Part shown: piece after piece, positions 45,330-58,085 of the stretch
Layout of the letters: every line of letters starts with the position of its first letter
Numbering within the stretch: position 1 is the first letter of the stretch
DNA from: Parapristionchus giblindavisi
Taxonomy: Eukaryota; Nematoda; Chromadorea; Rhabditida; Diplogasteridae
Assembly: GCA_943737045.1 (NCBI GenBank)
Contig: CALSFV010000507.1
Span: 1-64,000 of the forward strand
Length of the DNA stretch: 64,000 nucleotides
Direction: 5' to 3'
Made by a program: the position numbers and the translations under genes
Notes under the pieces: model-generated
Seen by the model: only the letters and a program-made list of their open reading frames with translations
Told to the model about the DNA's origin: nothing
Databases searched by the model: none

Positions 45330-48300
45330 TTAAAAGTGAACCTCATTGAAATGTGATACAACTTGTTGTAATCCTAATTCGATCTTGCTCATTTCTCTGA
45401 TTTCAAACTTCTTCACCTATAAATAATTCAATTACTTTAAACTCATCTTTTTCTTCTTCTCTAATTTGTACTCCGATATTTTGGAGTTGTTTATTAGTAT
45501 TAATATGAGCAGAATTCGTGGTATGAATAGCGACCTTTTTTCCGTCTCAAGTTAGAAAATAGAATGGAGTAGAAATACACCACGCTATTTGAATTTCTCA
45601 CATACAAAGAAAAATGATAGATTAGGCCATCCTCTTACTTTTCCTGTCGCCGTCAACGGGAAATCCTTCTCTTTCTTGAACAAAATGTACTTGGGAATCT
45701 TGAAATGAGCGATCTACAAAATGAAATCAGTTCACGATAGAATGATCAAATGAGACTACGGTACCTTGCCTGTACAAAATTCTCTAATCTCTGTATCGGT
45801 GCATCGTCCTTCATACTTTTCATGAAGTCTGATCCATGCACAGACGACTTCTCCGAATCTTTCATCGGGTACACCAACAATCTATAGAAGATGAAGAATG
45901 ATAAGAAAGATATTTGAGAGATAACGATGTAATAAAGGAAATTGTGAAAATTGAAAGTATTCTTTGGGAACACAAAGATCAGATCTGAGTCATAAGTTTC
46001 AAACCAAGAGAAGAAGATTTTACAGGATTTTTTCCTGATTCAAAATGACAAGAGGTTCTTATTTCCCTTTTTCCGATGCATTCATCCGACCCTTCTAGTG
46101 AGACAAGAATATTTTAAAGTTATTAAAACACAACATATTGAATATTAATTGAATAAAAACTAACATGAACATCTTCAATCTTATGATGTTTGAAGAGGAA
46201 TTGTTCAACTTCAGTGGGATAGATATTCTCTCCTCCTCTTACAATCATATCCTTACTCCGTCCAACTATCGATACTGTACCATTCTCGTGCATCACACCG
46301 ATATCTCTGTAATTGATCTTTGAACTTTGATTTTTAATCTCTAATCTTTGATCTCTTTATCTCTGATCGTTGCTCTTTGATCTTTGATCTCTTTATCTTT
46401 GATTTTTGATCTCTTTATCTTTGATCTTTGATATCTTATCTTTAAACTCTGATCTCTGATCTCTAATCCCTGATGTTTAATATCTGATCTTTGATCTCCG
46501 ATCTTAAATATTTGATCTTTTATCTCTTACCCAGTATGGTACCATCTATCAGCAGTGATCTCTTTCCTCGTCTGCTCTTCACTGTTCCAATAACATCTCA
46601 TGACAGAATATCCTCGTACCACCACCTGAATACAGTAATCCCATCAGTATCATCGGGTCATTCATTCGGTCACATCACTCACTTCTCCCTTCTCTCCACG
46701 AGGTACCATCTTGCCGTACTTATCGATGATTGCAGCCTGCAAATTGTTGTTTGATATCCGAAAAGGGCGGAGTCTAAATGGGCGTAGTCTTACCTCAAGA
46801 TGGTCCATAATGTGTCCGACACTCTTGATTCTCTGTTCAGGAGGATCATATCTGATAGACATGAAAGATACAGGAGATGTCTCTGTTGTGCCATAGCACA
46901 CCTAGAGAAAGATTAAATGATAAAGATGATACTGTTTATTGTTATCAATCAACTACAAAACTCAATCGTTGATGATACAAAAGGCAAATAGACGAGAGTG
47001 GTTTACCTGTAGGTCATGCATATTCATCTCCTTTACCAATCGTTGACACAAGGTAATAGGGCATGGAGCACCAGCGATGAAACCTAAAATATTGATTGAT
47101 TAGATTAATTATCGATTGATTGATATTTACCCGATCGAATAGATGTCATATCGTATTTGAGGAATTCTGGATGATTCAACATATCGATGAACATTGTGGG
47201 AGTTCCATAGAGTGCGGTACATCTAAAGATATATTATCGATTGATTGGAATGATCTACCATGTACCGTACCCTTCAGAATCGATTGATTGAAGTGCAGCA
47301 AGAGCTTCGAATGAAGGGGCAGGGAACACAATTGTTTGTTCATGAATAAGAACTGATAATACTCCCATAACACAACCAAAACAATGATAAAGAGGATTAG
47401 GAACACAGACGATTGTCTTCTGAAATATGAAGGTTATCAATTGGTCAAAGGTTAAACAAATCAACACTCAAATCGTAAACATTATGAACAATCATTGATC
47501 TTTTGTTCATTTATTTCAAAGACCAAATAAGTTATTATATATTTAAATCACATGGATCTCTATTTGATTTAGATAGAAAAAAACGATAGATATATGAGAG
47601 GGATGGTTTTTCCTGCCCAATGTAACCCTGTTTCAATATCTATCGTGATCTGTTTCCTACTTCATGCGCTTATTTTCTTTTATGATGAACATTTCAAAAA
47701 TAGATAAATAAAATTACAATATTCCTCCATAAATAATGGAAAGTTTTGTATTTCCCAAATAGTATACATAGGTTCTCCCGTACGTGAAAATACATTTTTT
47801 CGTATATAATATTCCTCTTGAGAATTCACTTATATTATAGTATATATTCTTCTGAGAATCGTATAAAAGAAGAACATCTACTATTCGCCACATAAATAAT
47901 TCCCATTTTCTAAACTGTTATAAACAGACGAACTACTTCCAAACCTCCGGATTTTTACAGAACAAAAACAAGAGTTTATCATGATTGATAATATTTTAGT
48001 TGAGCCCCTGTCTATTCCTCTCTAGAGGGAGGATTTCCTGATTGGGCATGTACTACTTCATGTGTAATTCACATCGTTGTAAGTTCATTTGGTCATAGAT
48101 CTCAACTATAGATCAATCTAGTGCAATCTACCTTCAAAGTACGCGCAGAAAGTGAAATTATTCGTAGACAGAATTATATTGAGAGATCAAACGTTAACCA
48201 TTATCTCTAGTCTATAAACAAAAAGAAACAAAAAGACGCAAAACGATGAGACCGATAAACATCTGACCGATAAAGTAGATAACCCAACTCTTCATATCCC

Positions 48301-51300
48301 ATGGCATAATTAAGCACAACACTCATATAAAACGATGAGAGTTTAATTTGAATTACATATCTCTCCTTAACTAGTGATAGGAACATAAACTACACAGTAT
48401 ATCTCAATCCCTCTATATCAAAATCATACTTCACAGGATCATTTGTGTAGTTTGTATTCGACATTAACCCTCATCATTCTATCTCAATAGATATTCTAAC
48501 CTGTTCATGATATCCAGCTCGATATCCAACATAGAAAGCATTATTAGTTATATTATGATGAGTGAGAGTTGCTCCTTTTGGTTGACCCGTCGTTCCCTGT
48601 AAGATCAAAGAGTTATTCATGATCATTCTATGAAGTTCTTATGTAATCTCATTCATCAAGGAACTTTTATCTTTTCATTTCACCGATTTCTGATGTCTTA
48701 TGAGAGGAATTGTTTATAAAAGTCAGTCACTTTTAAATGATCTGATCTATTTGATCTATTGAATCACTAGTTATTCACGTGATTGAGAGATTAGTTCATA
48801 AAAGGTAATCGATGAGGGAGTAATTGTTTGGCTAATGGAGACTAATTGTCATGAACGACGACCCTAACTGTCTCTCAAACCATACTCCTTTTACAAATTA
48901 TCGAAACATAAACGTCTAAGAATAGATCGAGAAAGCTTATGTATACACTATTTATAGGATCTATGAATGATATAGAAAATACGAGATCGTGGAAAGAGGT
49001 TTTAGAATTTCTATTAAGATGATAAAGGGATCAGTGGCAAAAGTGAGAGAGGAATAGAAATTTTTCTTCCTTTTGAGTTCACAAAAGTTTCACCAATCGG
49101 ATTTCAGACAAAATTAAACAAGAGTTGTTCTGTTTAAGCAATGATCATGCTCTTTCGATTCGAGAGATCATAGATCTCTACTCTTTCATTCTCTTATTCT
49201 CTCCCTCTCCTTCTCCTTCTCATTCTCTCCTTCTCTATCGTTTTCCAATGCATCGATTCATTGTGGATAAGATTCATCCTCTTCCCTCTAAGATCATAAT
49301 CATCATTGTTTTCTTGTGAAAGACTGAGCCATCCCGGAGGAAAGAATAGATACAAATCAGTCAAGATTAGACTTGTCCACACAACGAATCAATCGATAAT
49401 CAATCAATAAATCAATACTTACACTAGTATACTGTATATTAACAGGGTCATCGGGCTGTATTTCTCTTTCGATTTGTGATAACTTCAATCGATCACCTTC
49501 TGTTCCCATTCTGATTACGTCTGAGTACCTCCACGCCCCTCTTAATCAGAATTATTGATTAATCATGGTAATTATCGATTGATTAGGTGGAACTAACTGG
49601 AATGATCGTTCCTCTCTATCAAATATGATAAGATGTCTGAATGTGGGAAACGCATGAGTTCGGATATCAGAGTGTCCCTCTCCTTTTGTGACTACTTCAG
49701 GGATAATGTCCTGCAATTGAGATTATTGGTTACCTCTTTATCTACCTATACTTTGGTATTATTTGTGCCACCTCCCACCCTCCCCTCCCACGTGGTTTCC
49801 AATCATCTCTTCTTCATCTTTTATTTTGTTGAATAGATGGATTGGGTCTTCTTCCCTTTCGACATTCTATCTTCAACGTTGTTAATGAAAGAAGAACGAA
49901 CAATGAAGAAGGAGAGGGAGAGGGAGAAGGAGAGGGAGAGGGAGGAAACGTGGTATAAGGTGGGTGAGGAATATGAGAACCGAACCTTGACTGATTGATA
50001 ATAGTTACTCTTCTTAAATCCTGGAGGTGCGATCAATACTTTGATTCCGACCTTAATTATTGATTTTATCAAAGAACTCCAATTATCGATTACCTTCTCG
50101 ATGGCGAATCTGAGCTCTTCTGATTGATATGAGGGATTGATATTGACCTGGAAAGAGTCAGATTGATCCTTGATCTTTGATCTTTGATCTCACCAAAATC
50201 ATTCCTCCAAGAGCAGCAGCGAATTGTGTGACGACCCATTCATATGTATTAGGTCCCCATACTCCAATTCGATCTCCTTTATCAACACCCAAATGAAGAA
50301 GACCAGAAGATAGATCTTCTGCCTGGAAATGATCAATTCATATTATGGTGGCCTGAAAATAACTAAAGCTCAGAGCATGGTTTAGTGATTTTGCTCATTT
50401 CTGGTTCTAAAGTGAACTCGAAACAACAAATATAAATCAAAAGAGCAGGATAACTTGAAAGTATTCGCTGAATGAGTTCTCATTTACTAGTTTCGTTTCA
50501 ATTCCGTCTAGAATATCACATGGTAATGAAGTTGATAAAAGATGATGAATGATCATGAATAGAGAGAGGAAAACAATTATGAACTCTCTTTTCGATGAGC
50601 AATACTCTATCATGAACACAGAACATATTATATGAAGAAATCACAAATATTTCTGATTCTTGATTGTATTAAGTATTGCGGTGTTCAAGATTGAGGAAAA
50701 GAAACGATAAAGTGTGTGTAACAAGAAAGGTTTTCTTTTCTTTTCGAAGCATTCGAAGATAAATGTAACTAACATCAGTGAGTACTTCTCGATAAGTCTT
50801 CCTTATTCCGTCTCTCTTGAATATAACAAACTCTCGATCAGGAACCTTGAATGGAAGAACATATTGATCCCGAATGATTGATCGAGTCTAAGATATGATA
50901 GAAAGGGAGAGGAAGGAGACAGAGGGAGAGGGAGAGACATAAGGAGAGGGAGAGACAGAGGGAGAGAGAGAGACAGAGGGAGAGAGGAATGAGACAGAGG
51001 GAGAGGGAGAGACATAAGGAGAGGGAGAGACATAAGGAGAGGGAGAGATACAGCGGTAGAGCGATAGATCCAAAAGGACTAATCTGATCATGATAATCTT
51101 GATAACCTTTTCACTGGCAGATCTCAATAAATCTCCTACAGTCTCAAATAGAAGAGGTTGATTACTCGCTCCATGCACGTAACTTCTCCTTAACATGACT
51201 TACAATGACCTAAGTGACCCTAGCTTAAGTCTATGATACCTTAGTGGTTTAGCCATAGCTGTGGCAGCTAAGGAGGCAGCCTCTTCAAGGGACAGTGACT

Positions 51301-51859
51301 CCTCTGAAAGACATTCACATAACGAAAGTTATTCTATTCAAAGGTAGTAAATGTCTATCATTCTTACGTTATCTCAAGATGTTCTTCCACTCTATGCCCA
51401 AGGGTCCAATCCAATTGTTGTCTCCCTCTCCCTCTCCCTCTCTCTCCCTCTCCTTATGTCCACCCCCTCTCCCATTCCTATTTCATACATCTTGGATAGA
51501 ATACAGTTACCATATCCGTCTCCCTCCAGAATCTCTCCCTCTCCTTATTTTTCTCCCTCTCCTTCGACCTCTCCAACCTCACGCCACTCCTTCATTTCAC
51601 CCACTCCTTTTCTCAGTTGCAAATTGAATCTTGAGTCAGTCTGTCCACTTCTTCTTCTTCTTTTCCTTGATCACTTTATATGATTAAGATGAAGAAGAAG
51701 AAGAAGATACATTCACTACTCCACATGGCTTATATCATTAATTACGTCATCTACGAACACTTAACGAAACTAAGGATAAGTACGAAGACTTAAGGATCCT
51801 AAGGTAAAGTTATGACCCTAAGTACTAAGTGATAAATGAAAACACTCACCCAGAACCAT
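45330..51859 (-). CDS. ACSF2: medium-chain acyl-CoA synthetase, ACSF2 family
   Basis: 613 residues, near the usual ~615 of ACSF2. Exons from the 5' end: 51859-51850, 51303-51240, 51188-51107, 50887-50774, 50322-50194, 50147-50094, 50051-49986, 49710-49598, 49540-49423, 48596-48501, 47419-47271, 47222-47131, 47083-47007, 46901-46794, 46736-46683, 46625-46531, 46306-46165, 45881-45765, 45713-45639, 45416-45330; all phases close. It activates fatty acids with ATP to acyl-AMP and then acyl-CoA. Visible motifs: P-loop [18 protein letters not shown] (about 248-265), YGTTETSP (about 391), WYHTGDIG (about 471), hinge [20 protein letters not shown] (about 488) and the C-terminal catalytic Lys in [10 protein letters not shown] (about 585). 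ACSF2 proteins are mitochondrial; the N-terminus ([12 protein letters not shown]) has basic residues but no clear presequence. C. elegans acs-2 is the nearest known type. Three exons use TTAAG acceptors. Confidence 0.94.
46310..46520. repeat. GATCTTT heptamer array
   Basis: The intron between two acyl-CoA synthetase exons is almost entirely degenerate tandem TTTGATC/GATCTCT units, about 200 bp. The same heptamer is scattered through introns of other genes (for example 4031-4060, 4685-4705, 5010-5065, 9600-9670, 10900-10940, 42475-42740, 50165-50190). Confidence 0.9.
50900..51055. repeat. GGGAGAGACATAAGGAGA purine repeat
   Basis: A purine tract with a higher-order unit (GAGACAGAGGGAGAG / GAGACATAAGGAGAG) within the acyl-CoA synthetase intron 50888-51106. 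Its pyrimidine counterpart lies at about 51420-51560 in the intron nearer the 5' end. Confidence 0.85.
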
Positions 51860-53912
51860 GGTAGATGGCGATGAGAGGGGAGGGAGACCTGAATCAGACT
51901 TATATACTTACTTATGATACTTATATCATGATAAGAGGAATTAGAGGGGATAGAGGGAGAGGCGGAGGTACAGTGAGGGAGAGGGAGAGGGAGAGACAGA
52001 AAGGGAGAGGGAGAGATCTCGCATGGAGGAAGGAATTGGATATATGGATAGTGTAGAATACTCCGAGTTTATAGGCAACTAGTTACGATTGACGAATTGA
52101 GATAATGAGAAAGAGAAGAAGATTGAATTGACTATGATATGGAGAGGGAGAGGAACGAAGTGGGAGGAGAGGGAGAGGGAGAGAGAGAACAAGAGGGAGA
52201 GGAACGAAGTGGGAGGAGAGGGAGGAGAGAGAGAGAACAAGAGGGAGGGGGAGACGGAGAACAAGAGGGAGGGGGCGAAGGGTTGAATCAGAATATTTCG
52301 TATGAATAGAGAGTAGTGTTAGTTATTGAGTAATGGTATGGAAATGGGCGGAGTCAAAGGAGAAGAAGAAGAAGACGAAGAAGAAGAAGAGTCTATGAAA
52401 GAAATGAATGAAAGAGAGATTGATATCAGTACATCTTACTCTATCTCATATCTATAGAAGATAAAGAGGGAACAAAAGCTGAGAGGGAGAGGGAGAAGGA
52501 ACGAAAGGAGAGGGAGAGGAAGAGGAAGAGGGAGAGGGAGAGATCATGAGATGGATATGGTTGGATACAGACTGATTGCAAGGTTAACTGAGCAAGTAGC
52601 TGAGCGACAGCGAGAGAGGAGAGAGGAGGAGAAGGAGGAGGAGGAGTAGGGTTCAGAGGTAGAGAGAGAGGGAGAGGAAGAGAGAGGGAGGAGAGCAAAG
52701 TACGGTGTAGTAGTGCAAAATACAATGAATAAGAGGGTTTAAAGAGGATGGAGATGATTAGAGTGATCAGTAGAGCGATAGAAATGAACAGAAGTAAAAG
52801 AGTTTGAAAGGGAGGGAGAGAGAGGGACAGGGAGAGGGAGAGGAAGAAATAGAGGGAGAAGGAGATGGAGAAATTAAGGGATACGATAATGATAAGTAAA
52901 AATGCCACAAAGAGGAGTGAGAGATAGCATCGGAGAAGGATGAATGGTTTTCAAAGTACAGTAACGACACAAAATGGATTTAGATGGACGAAGTGATCTC
53001 TATAGACAATTCCCTCTCTCAAACACTTTAAACGGTGCGATGAAGAAGTTGATCAGTGCATGATGATCGAATGAATATGAGAGTAAAATGAAGCATGGCA
53101 TCATCATCTATTGTATTTTCCCCATCTCTCCCTCTTATTCTCTCCCTCTCTCTTTCCCTCCCTCCCTTCCTCCTTCAATTGTTCCGGTGTAAACCCTCAT
53201 CATAATTCGCATTGTTGTCGCTTGTAGAGAGACAATAGAAAAGACAACGAATAAAGAAAGAACAGATGATTAAATGACCATATCTCGTACTGAATGAACT
53301 GTTTTGATACTTATTGGTCACTTCACTATTATATTATACGTCGAATAAATATAATATGAATGGAGAAGCTTTGGTCTTACATACTAAGTAATAAATAAAT
53401 GATACTCATATGATAGAATAGTATCATTATTATACATGGATATTTTTAAATCTATGTAATGTTGACCGTAGAAAGTGATTGAAATAGAGATCCAGACGAA
53501 TAGAAGAAGAGGAAAAAGAAGATAAAGAAGATGAGAATGGAAATAGTACAAAAGAATGAAGAGATAGATCATAGTAGGGTAAGGTCGAGTTGAACGAAGT
53601 ATGAAGGAATCGAGAGATAGAGGAAGGAGAGGGAGAGAGGGGGGGAGAGGTAGAGGGAGAGAATTGACAAGACAGAAATGGATAAAGAAGAATGAGAAAA
53701 GTAATCTTCTCAGGTTTCGGGAACCTAACAAGAGGAAGATTAAGGAAGGTTGGATGAAAGGAGAGGGGAGAAGAGGATACAGGGACAGAGGAAAAACAGC
53801 AGGGTTAGAGATGGGGAGATAAGGGGGAGAGGGGAGGCTAAAGGGGGATAGAGGAGACGGTAGAGGGAAGAGAGGGGAGACAGTGGAGAGAGGGAGAGAT
53901 GGAGGAGGATAT

Positions 53913-53956
<44 letters not shown>

Positions 53957-55020
53957 GGATAAAGGGAGGAGGAGAGAGTGAAGGGTAGAGGGAGAGAGAG
54001 GTTGGGCATGGCGGGATAAGTATTGATAGGGGAAAGTGATAGAGAAAAGAGATAGAAAGAAGACGTTATCCAGTTCGATCATCATTCTTTATCTCTTGTA
54101 TTCTATCAATTAAGCCAGACTAGGCAGAAGGAGATCAATCACATATAATCAATAATCATTTATGTCAATGAGTCAACTGTCAATTATTTCTGTCAAATGT
54201 CACTTCTCTTTCTCAACTGTCACTTTTATTTGTCAATGAGTCCTGAAGATCCTATATATGGATGATTAGAGAAAGAAAAATTAGATTGAAGATGTAAACA
54301 ATCATAAACGAATGTGAGAGAATAAATGAATGATGATGAGAATGGAAAGAGATGAAGTAGTGATGGACTTATTTGATAGATGAAGACGATACGAGACAAG
54401 TTAATAGAGATCAAGGAAGAATAGTTGGGGAGAGGAAGGAGAGGGAGAGGGAGAGAAAGAGGGAGAGGGGGAGAGAAGGAGAGGGAGAGGGAGAGAAAGA
54501 GGGAGAGGGGGAGAGAAGGAGAGGGAGAGGGAGAGAAAGAGGGAGAGGGAGAGAGAGAGGAAGAGGGAGAGTTATAGGGAGAGGGAGAAAGGGAATGTCT
54601 GGAAGGGGGAAATGGACAAATGAGGATAAGTGGTTACAAGTTGAAGTGAGAGTGATATAGGTTGTAGAAAGGAGAGAGAGGAAAAGAAGAGGAATGGAGA
54701 AGGAGAGACAAATTGAGAAAAGGAGAAAAAAGTTAGAAAGAGGGGAGAAGAAAATAGAAATGTAGAGAGTGATGAGGAGAGAGGAGAGGATAAGTGAGGA
54801 GGGAGAGAGAGAGAAGAAGAGGGAGAGAGAGGAAGGGAGAGGGAGAGAAAAGAGGAGGGAGAGGGAGAGAGTGGAAGGGAGAGGGAGAGAGATTGTGATT
54901 AGGTGTGGTCTCATACTCGCTGATCACACCACGAATTGAATACAAGTTAGACTATTGAAGAGAATGAAGAAGAGAAGAGAAGTCATCAGAAGAAGAAGAA
55001 AAAGAAGTAGAAGAAGAAGT
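51860..55020. repeat. ~3 kb purine-rich (GGGAGA)n region
   Basis: The + strand is strongly purine-biased from just upstream of the acyl-CoA synthetase start to about 55.0 kb, with only brief breaks (52900-53580, 54050-54400). The main unit is GAGGGAGAGGGAGA. Dense blocks: 51950-52015, 52140-52275, 52480-52700, 52805-52865, 53620-54005, 54430-54590, 54780-54890. The long open frames here are repeat translations of Ser/Leu/Pro or Arg/Glu/Gly and are not genes. It should include the acyl-CoA synthetase promoter near 51860-52100. Confidence 0.9.
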
Positions 55021-55408
55021 GAATGAAGGAATGTAGTGAAGATAGTGGAGATTATTATCAATTGAATACCGTACCAGACACTCTTTTATGACTTAAAAAA
55101 TCTTCAACGAGAAATGAGAGAGAAAGTTAATTCCGAGAGAGTTTCATTGATCTCTCATACCAAAGATTCAAAATATTGCGGATAAAGGCTGGTTTATTGA
55201 ATAATTAACGAAATTTAAAACGATATAAGAGTAGCAAAATGAGTTGTTGGACATTATTGTTTTCTCATATTATCTTCTCCTTCGAGTATAAATAATTGTC
55301 GATTCTTTAGAACACAAATTATATTGTGTGGATATGCAATGAATGAATTGTTTAGAAGGTACAAATATATTGAATGCACATTTAAATTAAAACTATATAA
55401 TGTAAATC

Positions 55409-55475
55409 ATTTCATTTCATTTCATTTATAACACATTTATCAAGAGTTCGCATAGACAAGGGCTCTGATATGCAT
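55409..55475 (-). mobile_element. truncated non-LTR retrotransposon tail
   Basis: On the - strand: CATGCATATCAGAGCCCTTG, then ACTCTTGATAAATGTGTTAT, then ATGAAATGAAATGAAATG. The tip resembles that near 43228-43280 with a different short tandem tail. Confidence 0.5.
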
Positions 55476-55547
55476 GGAAATCAAATTAAATTAATAATCT
55501 CATTTTTTATAAATTTAATTGAACAGTTTAAGTTAACATGATTTAAG

Positions 55548-57038
55548 GGCAGTATGATATTTTGGAACTGCCGTTGTGAAACGAGGACGTTTTGGAACTG
55601 GACGAATTGGAGCCATGCCGTTATGGAACCAGCTATTTTGGAACTGCCCCATTTTGGAACCGGGACATTTTGGAACTCGGCCGTTTTGGAACGGCGACGG
55701 TTTGGAACTTTATACTCTTTAACATACCTTGGATCCAATTTTATAAAGTTTTTTGAATTTATTCATTATTTGCATAATTCTCAGGTTTTCATGAGTTTTT
55801 TTCCACTCAATTTATAGTATCGTTTAAAAAATATTTCTTCTGTGTTTAATTGATAGACATACTGAAAAGCCATCCGAAAGTCTCCGGAATGGGATTAAGG
55901 CTAAATCCTAGTAAATAGTATGGGCATCCCGTGTAGCCGTGATAACAAAACCGTGGAATTTGGTTTGGTCGTGAGTTGCGTTAAAGCTACTTTTGTTCAT
56001 TCTTCATTTCTTTGCAAAATGTAGCGTCATTCCACACTTTTTTGGGCGTTCCGGATTTTTCTCTCCTAAATATACTCTCTTTCTGAAAAATGTTCAAGTC
56101 ACTGCGAAGATTGACCTATGTTGCCTATGTTGAAGTTATTTCTCCTAGCTAAAAAAAGTAGTTTGGTTTGCTTGTTTTTTTAAAGTAAAGTTGTGGTAAA
56201 GATAAAGGTAAAAGGTACAACTCGTTATTCAAGGCGCACGAAGTCCTGCGGGTGATCGGGTGATAATTTCAAGGACAATTCAGTCCGGAGGGCCTAATCT
56301 CTTCTTTGGACCTACTTTACAGCATGATCTAGTCACTACCAATTCCCCTTTCGGGAGACTTGGTGGGGCGGAGGCGGTAAAACGACCGGGAACCGAACCC
56401 AGGAGATATTTAGATGGGGAGTAGTGGTAAGACACTATATTCTACGGTATTGTTTTACAAACCCAGAGGCTATAAATATAAACAAGGATTTGGCTTGACT
56501 CCCATTGACTTTCGCATTTATTGAAGACTCGCGAATGTTTATGCAATCCTCTAGGACAAGTGATATGCAAAAATTTCAGTGCACTCTTGCCTAACCCTAA
56601 TTGTAGTATCAAAACGGCTGTTTTGATACTGGATTTTCGCGGGTTCGAAATCTGTTGCCGAAACTTTTCAAAAAGCGTACCTTTGCCTGAACTTCAAGCA
56701 GTGATTTATTTGTGATTCTATCAATCAATACGCGCAGTTAGATAAAAAAGATGTAGTACACGGTATGCAGAATATATTTGCCATTTCATGTTTCCAGAGT
56801 TTGTTCACGAAAATATTCGCGTGACCTTTGTGATGTTTTATGGAAAAAATCGTAAAAAAGTGAAAAGCAAAACGGGGAATACAAAAATGTCTCGGTTCCA
56901 AAATGGAGTAGTTCCAAAACGGGAAAGTTCCAAAATGTCTAGTTCCAAAGTGTCTCGTTCTAATTCGGCATCGTTCCTATTTGTACTGTTCCAAAACGTC
57001 GTCGTTCCATATCGGCAGTTCCAAAATGTCATACTGCC
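55548..57038. mobile_element. foldback element with minisatellite arms
   Basis: The ends GGCAGTATGATATTTTGGAA and the reverse complement of the right end (GGCAGTATGACATTTTGGAA) are inverted and continue into arrays of a ~10-11 bp word, TTTTGGAAC(T/C)GG. The arrays run + at 55556-55715 and - at about 56886-57035. The interior (55735-56880) holds a GC-richer block (about 56200-56460, with CCGGGAACCGAACCC) and a tRNA-like TIR element (56515-56830). No transposase was recognised. Confidence 0.78.
56515..56830 (+). mobile_element. tRNA-like TIR element, family T copy 4
   Basis: Left GAAGACTCGCGAATGTTTAT; then TGATATGCAAAAATTTCAGTG; a B-box-like GCGGGTTCGAAATC; then GCCGAAACTTTTCAAAAAGC, TACCTTTGCCTGAACTTCAA, GTGATTCTATCAATCAATAC; and right TTGTTCACGAAAATATTCGC. 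The block order is the same as in copies 2 and 3. It is nested inside the foldback 55548-57038. Confidence 0.75.
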
Positions 57039-57412
57039 GTTTCTTCTCTTCATTTGAACAAGGATATGAGACGGCGACCATTCTCGTCTGCTATTGATAA
57101 CACCTTTTTTTCCTTCCTTTTGAATCATTTGTAAAGGTTACCGATATGCGTAATTGTGATGATCCAACTGTTATACTGTCAAGCAGGCTTCATGTACGAT
57201 AACAACGTTTTGTACGTTAACGGGTTTCAGACATTTCATCCACCAATTTTGATTTTAGATAATCTTGAACGGAGATAATCTCTCAGAGACAGAAGAATAA
57301 GAACTTCTCCCACTTCTCTCACTTACTTTTCCTCACTTACAAGTTCTTATAGTTAGTGCTGATAAGATAAATGCATTGTATTGTAGTGATGATTCAATGA
57401 ATATGAATATTT

Positions 57413-57720
57413 TATAAATTTAATTGAACAGTTTAAGTTAACATGATTTAAGGGCAGTATGACATTTTGGAACTACCGTTGTGGAACGAGAACGTTTTGG
57501 AACTGGACGAATTGGAACAAGACATTTTGGAACTATGCCTAATAGTAACCATGCCGTTATGGAACCAGCTATTTTGGAACTGCCCCATTTTGGAACCGGG
57601 ACATTTTGGAACTCGGCCGTTTTGGAACCCGGACATTTTGGAACTGGGCCGTCTTGGAACCGGGGCATTTTGGAACTGGGCCGTTTTGGAACCAGGACAT
57701 TCTGGAACTCGGCCTATTTC
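57413..57720. repeat. direct copy of the foldback's left end plus expanded minisatellite
   Basis: 57413-57500 repeats 55507-55590 nearly base for base, including sequence outside the element end (TAATTGAACAGTTTAAGTTA). It then extends through about 17 TTTTGGAAC words (GGCCGTTTTGGAACC, GGACATTTTGGAACT alternating). The ~1.9 kb spacing indicates a segmental duplication with array expansion. Confidence 0.85.
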
Positions 57721-57984
57721 TGTTCGAATATAATAGAGATTCTATTCAATCCAAGGCTATTTTGAATGAAAAAGTTTTCTCCAAATGTGAAAACGGTCGA
57801 ATATTCAAGGCGTCAGAATTTTTTTAAATGATCTCTTTCAATTTTTGTCGTAATGCGACACTGTTCACACGTCATGTGAAGAGAAATCAAAATGGAAATA
57901 AAGTGATGAAACATTTTGCGTGTTAATGAGAGAGACAGAAGACGAAATTGGTATGACTGTGAATAAAGGTAAAAAGAAATGATA

Positions 57985-58085
57985 AGGAGACTATAAGCAA
58001 AACAAACGCGGTCCGATGTTTCGGCCCTCGGTTCTAGACACCGGAACCGCCCCATGTGGGTTTGGCCTCATCAGTAGACGAGCCG
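57985..58085 (+). repeat. dispersed GC-rich repeat, copy 2
   Basis: Contains GTTTCGGCCCTCGGTTCTAG and CCGGAACCGCCCCATGTGGG, matching the - strand at 28345-28400. It is GC-rich against an AT-rich background. Class unknown. Confidence 0.65.

Noticed and set aside
53384..54085. 233-codon minus-strand open frame
   Set aside because: Mostly Ser/Leu/Pro from purine repeats; no domains, no splice-site logic, and length explained by stop-poor repeat sequence.
54373..54914. Long open frames on both strands rich in Arg/Glu/Gly or Ser/Leu/Pro
   Set aside because: Both strands are open across the same GGGAGA repeat, which is the expected artefact.
57438..57765. Frames encoding repeated FGTG/WN or FQNGRVPK-type motifs
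   Set aside because: Open in several frames and on both strands over the TTTTGGAAC minisatellite; not a protein gene.
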